DNA of 64,000 nt from a virus. Positions 59,387 through 64,000 of this stretch are shown here, piece after piece. The notes beneath the pieces were generated by a model. That model saw only the letters and a program-made list of their open reading frames with translations. It ran no database searches and was not told the DNA's origin. The translations under genes and the position numbers were made by a program. Position 1 is the stretch's first letter; each line of letters starts with the position of its first letter. The stretch lies in the IMG/VR virus record IMGVR_UViG_3300042560_001323, positions 1 through 64,000 of that record; one strand, written 5' to 3'.

Positions 59387-59740
59387 CTATGATAATGGAG
59401 ATTTTACATATTCAATAGGTATGCCATTCTTTTCGGCAAATTCAATCTCATCTAAAACTCCGATAGATAAATCCCAACCGGGAAGAGTAAGAACGTGCAT
59501 AATGTCGGACTTACCTAGTAGTGTTAAAGAATGGTTACACCAAAACTCATAATCTTTTGGCAATTCAACTCCACTATCAAGACAATAATGCATTAGCAAT
59601 GGTGAAAATGCAATTTGTCTCCTTGCCGCCAACACGGCTAAATACTTAGTTACGCTATCAATCCGAGTCTTGACAACTTGGATATCAGAATCACTATAAG
59701 GACATGCGACGTAAATTAAATTAAAAGAAATTTCTTCCAT
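59387..59740 (-). CDS. DUF1937-like protein, 117 aa
   Basis: LIYVACPYSDSDIQVVKTRI, FSPLLMHYCLDSG and LTLPGWDLSIGVLDEIEFAE match the DUF1937 pattern, related in fold to nucleoside deoxyribosyltransferases. It lies between NAMPT and the macro-domain gene, so a nucleoside or ADP-ribose substrate is likely (inference). Confidence 0.75.
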   Translation of the reverse strand: MEEISFNLIYVACPYSDSDIQVVKTRIDSVTKYLAVLAARRQIAFSPLLMHYCLDSGVELPKDYEFWCNHSLTLLGKSDIMHVLTLPGWDLSIGVLDEIEFAEKNGIPIEYVKSPLS

Positions 59741-60231
59741 TAGTGATACTCTACAACCGTAACAACTGCAAAGTCTTTGACTCTTTCAGAGAACTCTTCA
59801 ATCATTTTAGAAATTCTACTCCAATCGCCACCAGCAAGACCAGCGCCAATCATTGGGAATCCGATTCTTTTTCTTCTTAGAGATGATGGGCTATAATACC
59901 CTAGAAATTCTACTTGATTATCTAAGAACTTTTGAAAGGCGTCATACTCAAATACATCCGAACCTGAACTCCATTTGTATTGGGTGTAAACATTTACAAC
60001 GGTAAATATCTTATCATTTATTTCAACTACTGCCGAAGTGTAAGTCCCGAGTTTCCCCTTATCACCGTATTTGGATTGTTTTTTATCTGCTTCCAATACT
60101 CGTGGGTATTTGGTTGCGAGTTGCCCAGCCAAACCGGAAGATTGGGTATGAAAGCAATTACACCCCTGCACAATCGTATCAAACTCACCTTGTTCAGCAA
60201 GTTTGATTAGGTCTCCTTTAATAATTTTCAT
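59740..60231 (-). CDS. macro-domain ADP-ribose hydrolase-like protein, 163 aa
   Basis: MKIIKGDLIKLAEQGEFDTI, VQGCNCFHTQSSGLAGQLA and the ligand loop GFPMIGAGLAGGDW are the macro-domain landmarks. Members bind ADP-ribose and remove it from proteins, DNA, or phosphorylated ends. Could reverse host ADP-ribosylation, or recycle ADP-ribose for the NAD+ pathway. Confidence 0.8.
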   Translation of the reverse strand: MKIIKGDLIKLAEQGEFDTIVQGCNCFHTQSSGLAGQLATKYPRVLEADKKQSKYGDKGKLGTYTSAVVEINDKIFTVVNVYTQYKWSSGSDVFEYDAFQKFLDNQVEFLGYYSPSSLRRKRIGFPMIGAGLAGGDWSRISKMIEEFSERVKDFAVVTVVEYH

Positions 60232-60253
60232 TGAAATAATTTAATTGTAAATT

Positions 60254-61309
60254 TTAACATTCTAATTTTCCGCTATAAATTCTTTTTGATAATTTACCAT
60301 AATTATAATCATTTTCCCACAAATAGCAAATATTATACCCCAATTCATATAAATTTTGAAATCTGATTTTAGTAGATTCAAATAAATTTATGAAAGATAT
60401 ACCATTTCTTTGATTAATTCCATTAAATTTATCGTGCCAAGATGGATGTCCGTGCCAAAAATCTCCTAAAAATTCATATACTGTATTTGTTTCAGAATCA
60501 TACCCATCTACAATTACCATTTTCCCATCTTGTAACATTATACGATGTTGTTTAATAGAAATATTGAAATTATTCAACCACAATTCTTCTACTTTTGATT
60601 TATTGTTTATTGCACATTTAGGACATCCGTGTTTAGAAACTTCGTGCTCTTTTCCTAACATTGACACTTCACCGTGCTTTGGGCATATGAAAGATATAAC
60701 TTTAGAAATTCCTGCGTATGAACTTTCATAGTATTCAAACTTGTCCCCGTGAACTGCCTTAAATCTATTAACAGCATCATTAAAGTTTAATTTTCTTTTT
60801 TTATTAGCATTAATTCTATTTACTCTTGATGTGCAATTCCTTTGTTCTGTTGATATTTTATACATGTATGTTTTTGTGGATTCGTGCCTACACTTTTGAC
60901 ATTGATGCGGGCGTTTATTTTGCAATAATACAAATAAATGTTTACTAAAAATTCCGTGAATTGGACATTCCACATCTACTTTATCTTGCACCGACCCTTC
61001 AAATTTATCTGGAAATATGTAACGATTGTCATACATTTCAATCAACTCGCTTTTAATATGATTCCAATTTTTTTTACTTTTAGTGTTTCTCTCACGAATT
61101 TTTAATGAACGATATTCATTGCCACACTGAGGACACCCATACTTAGAGTTGAGATGTGAATGCCCAGTTATAATAAACTCACCGTGGTCTGGACATATGA
61201 TTAATTGTTTTTCATTGTGTTTGTATGGGTCATTTACTTGGTAAATATATCGATTATTAAATTTAGTAGAAGCAGCAGATAAGTACGTGTCGGCCGTATA
61301 GGATTTCAT
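60254..61309 (-). CDS. free-standing homing endonuclease, EDxHD/Vsr-like, 351 aa
   Basis: Several zinc-ribbon repeats of the form 'C-P-x-HG-E-F ... H-L-x(2)-x-GCP-x-C' (DUF723-like DNA-binding units), then EELWLNNF and the nuclease motif NTVYEFLGDFWHGHPSWHD. Such enzymes spread their own gene and linked introns or markers. It sits between the macro and NADAR genes and splits the NAD+ cassette. ATG at 61309 is taken over GTG at 61318. Confidence 0.8.
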   Translation of the reverse strand: MKSYTADTYLSAASTKFNNRYIYQVNDPYKHNEKQLIICPDHGEFIITGHSHLNSKYGCPQCGNEYRSLKIRERNTKSKKNWNHIKSELIEMYDNRYIFPDKFEGSVQDKVDVECPIHGIFSKHLFVLLQNKRPHQCQKCRHESTKTYMYKISTEQRNCTSRVNRINANKKRKLNFNDAVNRFKAVHGDKFEYYESSYAGISKVISFICPKHGEVSMLGKEHEVSKHGCPKCAINNKSKVEELWLNNFNISIKQHRIMLQDGKMVIVDGYDSETNTVYEFLGDFWHGHPSWHDKFNGINQRNGISFINLFESTKIRFQNLYELGYNICYLWENDYNYGKLSKRIYSGKLEC

Positions 61310-61418
61310 AAAACTCACTTTATTAATTATTTATAATAATTTATCCCGTGACACATAGTTTTCGGGTTTTGAATGTATGAAAGTAATTGTAACCGTAAAC
61401 AATCATACATTGATTCCA

Positions 61419-61949
61419 TCAAAACATTACCAATTCAGGTTTACCAATAATATCCTCTCGTAGTTGAGTAAGAACTTGACCCAACCAATTAGTTCCTTGC
61501 CAGTTTTTGGGGTCTTTAATTTCTTTCTCATAACTTCCCATTCCGACACCCCATACAGTATCAGTTGGAGAGGCTTCTACAAGAAGATAACCATCAGTTT
61601 CCATCAGGTAATTGTAAGCATCCTCGTTTTGAGTGAACTTGTAATAACACCCTTCATAAACAATCTGACGAGCGTGTTGGTCCCAAACGGTTTTATCAAA
61701 TCCCTTCACCTTTCGCCCCAATGCTTTTTGGTCGCCAGGGGAAGTCTTGGTCATAATACGTTTGGCGATTTCATAGTCTTGAAAGAGAAAAGCCTTTTTC
61801 TCCATCATATACTGTTCTGCACAGTTATAAGGTGTTCCTGAACGAGTATCCAAGAAAGGGGTATTCGCCCAGTTGGACAAAAAGCCATTGTAGAAAAACA
61901 TATACTGATTGTATTTTTCAAGAAAGTTCTGTTCTGTAAATTGTAACAC
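61419..61949 (-). CDS. NADAR (YbiA-like) domain protein, 176 aa
   Basis: FYNGFLSNWANTPFL, YNCAEQYMMEKKAFLFQD, GFDKTVWDQHARQIVYEGC and GVGMGSYEKEI are the NADAR landmarks. The family removes ADP-ribose from modified guanine in DNA or acts on riboflavin intermediates. GTG start at 61949, 2 bases after the upstream stop. Fits the NAD+/ADP-ribose theme. Confidence 0.85.
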   Translation of the reverse strand: MLQFTEQNFLEKYNQYMFFYNGFLSNWANTPFLDTRSGTPYNCAEQYMMEKKAFLFQDYEIAKRIMTKTSPGDQKALGRKVKGFDKTVWDQHARQIVYEGCYYKFTQNEDAYNYLMETDGYLLVEASPTDTVWGVGMGSYEKEIKDPKNWQGTNWLGQVLTQLREDIIGKPELVMF

Positions 61950-61951
61950 AA

Positions 61952-62983
61952 TTAAACTCCAGTAAAATAAGAAATAATTTCGTAGTGGTCTTCAAAAGTC
62001 TGTGCAGAATCTACTTGAGAAAGAGGAATCCAGGTTGCAGAAGTTGCATCGGAACCTCCCCGAACTTTCGGTAGTTCACCATCAGGAAGACAAATGTTAA
62101 AGGCGTGAGTAATAGTCCTACCCCTTGAACTGCGTTGAATGGCATCAAAAACGTGAGTGTTCTTAATGTTTCCGCGAAGAACAGGAGAAGGAACTTTAAG
62201 ACCAGTTTCTTCTCGGAGTTCTCTAATCATTGCATCCTCAAGAGATGCATCACTATTTGCATCCAAGAAGCCTCCTGGAAGTGCAAGCAATCCTCGCCCT
62301 GGTTCAGAACGACGATTAATCATTAAGATGTGGCCAGATTGAATAACTACTGCATCTACAGTCACAAATGTTGGAGGATAAGGATATGATGCAAATTGTT
62401 GCTTATACATTTCCTCAAACTGCCGCTCTCGGACAACTTGAGCAAACTCTTCAGTTTTCTTAAACACTTCAAGATATTCTAGGATACGTTGTGGAATAAC
62501 TCCTTGAATAAAATTAAGATTGGAGTCATCCCTGAAATACAAATTCCTAATGTTAGTTGCACTCAATTCTTCAACAAGAGGAACCTCAACAAGTTCCCAC
62601 TGGGGGAACATTTCAAGATAGTAAGAACTTTCATCTTTTTTGTGACCGATGATAGCCACCTTATCAGTGGGTGCAGTTTCGGCCTTTACAATTTCTTGAA
62701 CTCGGACTGCCCAGGCAGTGTCATTGTATAGACTATCTCGAGTTCCTACAACTACAAAATCCAGTTCTTCTTCGTATCCAAGAATGGATAGAGTAGGAGA
62801 AATCATATCATAACGGTCGCAGAGTGTAAATGGATTCTTATAGGTTCGCGGTTGATGAGCAGAACCGACCACAAGAATAACTTTATCTGCTAGTGCTGCT
62901 GCTTGTTTGAAAATTTCTAGGTGTGCATTGTGAAACGGCTGAAATCTACCGATGAACACAATGGCATCGTATTGTTTGGTCAT
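61952..62983 (-). CDS. nadM: bifunctional NMN adenylyltransferase / Nudix hydrolase, 343 aa
   Basis: N-domain: FIGRFQPFHNAHLEIFKQAA with the H-x-x-H nucleotidyltransferase site, and VGSAHQPRTYKNPFTLCDRY. C-domain: Nudix box GGFLDANSDASLEDAMIREL-REETGL (residues about 238-263). Same two-domain layout as the cyanobacterial NadM-Nudix protein. Converts NMN to NAD+; the Nudix part cleaves ADP-ribose. Preceded by AAGGAG and the twin hairpin. Partner of NAMPT. Confidence 0.9.
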   Translation of the reverse strand: MTKQYDAIVFIGRFQPFHNAHLEIFKQAAALADKVILVVGSAHQPRTYKNPFTLCDRYDMISPTLSILGYEEELDFVVVGTRDSLYNDTAWAVRVQEIVKAETAPTDKVAIIGHKKDESSYYLEMFPQWELVEVPLVEELSATNIRNLYFRDDSNLNFIQGVIPQRILEYLEVFKKTEEFAQVVRERQFEEMYKQQFASYPYPPTFVTVDAVVIQSGHILMINRRSEPGRGLLALPGGFLDANSDASLEDAMIRELREETGLKVPSPVLRGNIKNTHVFDAIQRSSRGRTITHAFNICLPDGELPKVRGGSDATSATWIPLSQVDSAQTFEDHYEIISYFTGV

Positions 62984-63011
62984 TGTAAGCTCCTTACAAA
63001 TGGTTTATGTG

Positions 63012-63030
63012 TGGAGCGTCTATCGCTCCA
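63012..63030 (-). promoter_or_regulatory. leader hairpin before nadM
   Basis: TGGAGCG-ATAGA-CGCTCCA on the minus strand. Same size, loop and closing G-C pairs as 59338-59356, with five compensated stem pairs, and the same place relative to AAGGAG. Confidence 0.6.
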
Positions 63031-63041
63031 GGATTATATAG

Positions 63042-63219
63042 TAGTAACAAAAACCAATAAAAGTTCAAAAACTCTATTGGTTTTCTAGACGCTTCATGGC
63101 AGATGCTAAGTGGTGATAATCACCGCTCAGTCTTAATTCCGCTCCACGTCCGTAATCTGCATACTCTGCAGATGAAAGTTCTTTATCGGTTAGATTTCTC
63201 CAACCTTCTTTAAGAATGT
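63042..63219 (-). mobile_element. TnpB element remnant (copy D)
   Basis: Only the last 48 codons of TnpB (ILKEGWRNLTDKELSSAEYA to MKRLENQ, stop at 63075-63077) and the right end TTGGTTTTTGTTACTA remain, on the minus strand, 12 bases before the nadM leader hairpin. Confidence 0.8.
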
Positions 63220-63341
63220 GACAGATTCCGAAGTGGCACACAGAAAACAATCACATCGCAAATCCAATAGCTCGGGCTTCTTTCTTCTTGGTGGTGTGGT
63301 TAATGAGTTATTGTTAAAGAATTTCTTGGGTTTCATTTGTT

Positions 63342-63626
63342 TTAATCGATAATAATAGCAGGAATTTCTTCTTCGGTCCACCCTAGACTTTCGGGGGTGA
63401 CTTGCTTATTGCAGCTAAACCAATGTCCTAGTTTTTTAAACGAATACTTGAATATATAACCTTTATTGTCTGTAGTCTTTACTACATTGTTGGTATAGAT
63501 GTCAATTTCATCCTCTAAGTCCTCGTCTCCTTCGTAGTTGCCGTCACTTTTATAGAAGAGAACTTCTACATCATCCATTTCTTCAGGAAATTCATTCAGT
63601 TTTTGTTTTAAGTCTTTGAGTTTCAT
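63342..63626 (-). CDS. conserved phage-type hypothetical protein, 94 aa
   Basis: MKLKDLKQKLNEFPEEMDDV-EVLFYKSDG pattern is common in phage proteins of unknown role. TAATG overlap with 63626-63937. 63220-63341 may hold the truncated start of another frame (MKPKKFFNNNSLTTPPRRKK) fused into the TnpB remnant; not convincing. Confidence 0.6.
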   Translation of the reverse strand: MKLKDLKQKLNEFPEEMDDVEVLFYKSDGNYEGDEDLEDEIDIYTNNVVKTTDNKGYIFKYSFKKLGHWFSCNKQVTPESLGWTEEEIPAIIID

Positions 63627-63937
63627 TAGTCTTTCATCCAACGGTTAGAGGAAGTCAAAAATCCAATTTTCAGAGTGCTCCTTTTATGAGTAAAAGTAAA
63701 AGAAAGAACCTCATCCTCGCTTAAAACATTAGAGGTAAAATTAAAGAAGGGAATGGACCAAGGGTACTCTTCTCTTCCAAAAAAAACTTTAAAGAAACAG
63801 AGGTCACAAGATGTTCCACCCCGAGGATTTTCAGTTTGAATGAATTCACAAAAATAAACAAGATTCTCTTCATCACAAACATTGATGAAATCAAAGAATT
63901 TTACAAATTTCATCGGGTAGTATTTATTAAATTTCAT
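63626..63937 (-). CDS. hypothetical protein, 103 aa
   Basis: MKFNKYYPMKFVKFFDFINV to LTSSNRWMKD, Phe-rich. GGAGG before ATG 63937, which also overlaps the upstream TGA. Not recognised. Confidence 0.55.
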   Translation of the reverse strand: MKFNKYYPMKFVKFFDFINVCDEENLVYFCEFIQTENPRGGTSCDLCFFKVFFGREEYPWSIPFFNFTSNVLSEDEVLSFTFTHKRSTLKIGFLTSSNRWMKD

Positions 63938-64000
63938 TGATTGAGTTCCTCCATTAGGTTTGCGATGTGATGAAGGTCTGTGCATTTTACTGCGGCAATT
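63934..64000 (-). CDS. C-terminal end of a gene cut by the window edge
   Basis: Last 21 residues (IAAVKCTDLHHIANLMEELN-Q) ending in TGA that overlaps the next ATG. Too short to identify. Confidence 0.55.
   Translation of the reverse strand, partial: IAAVKCTDLHHIANLMEELNQ

Noticed and set aside
1-64000. tRNA genes, looked for because of seryl-tRNA synthetase and RNA-repair genes
   Set aside because: No convincing T-loop (GGTTCGAATCC-type) plus cloverleaf was seen by eye; a tRNAscan-SE run would be decisive.

Overview
The window looks like part of the genome of a large, tailed, T4-type virus of cyanobacteria, probably freshwater. The evidence is a 2,043-residue virion protein of the cyanomyovirus kind, T4-like CTAAATA/GATAAATA late-promoter motifs beside the structural genes, a UvsW-type helicase, RNA-repair enzymes, a group I intron, an intein, a free-standing homing endonuclease, and dense small genes almost all on the minus strand. 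The host assignment is inference from gene families. No tRNA, rRNA or CRISPR array was seen.

Region 1 (1-16.3 kb) and parts of 16-18, 24-26, 32-37 and 41 kb carry many small unknown genes and about twenty members of one expanded paralogous family, here called the LGPNY family (core [14 protein letters not shown], then often an Ala-Ala-x-x tetrapeptide array). The array is encoded by a 12-bp repeat with 8-14 units. Several members are broken by stops, frameshifts or a TnpB insertion. Region 2 (18.3-22.7 kb) is a ubiquitin-like conjugation cassette: Ub-like protein, JAB/JAMM peptidase, E2-like and E1/ThiF-like proteins. The JAB gene is split by a 284-nt group I intron placed exactly inside the JAMM motif. 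Region 3 (24.5-41 kb) holds RNA-repair and DNA genes (phosphoesterase, polynucleotide kinase, RNA ligase, RlaP-like nucleotidyltransferase, DEDDh exonuclease, helicase) and a complete seryl-tRNA synthetase. Region 4 (41.8-46.8 kb) is an operon-like run of small genes. Region 5 (46.8-47.2 kb) has no convincing protein gene but two promoter modules followed by strong RNA hairpins. Region 6 (47.2-56.9 kb) is late/structural. Region 7 (57-63 kb) is an NAD+ cassette: intein-split NAMPT, DUF1937, macro domain, homing endonuclease, NADAR, and NMN adenylyltransferase-Nudix. It resembles the two-enzyme NAD+ reconstitution pathway (NARP2) that phages use against NAD+-depleting defence.

Regulation: from 0.5 to 47.2 kb almost every transcription unit begins with the same module, which I could align by eye at about 37 places. 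It is an imperfect palindrome (GTGCCAGTT-N4-AACTGGCAC type) overlapping the end of the upstream gene, then 28-32 nt, then a -10 hexamer TAnnnT. It is triplicated in front of the ubiquitin-like operon. Right of 47.2 kb the module disappears, and T4-like late motifs or strong Shine-Dalgarno sequences take over. Two hairpins with the same ATAGA loop but compensated stems sit just upstream of the NAMPT and NMN adenylyltransferase genes. Four copies (two full, two remnants) of an IS200/IS605-type TnpB element are scattered through the window.
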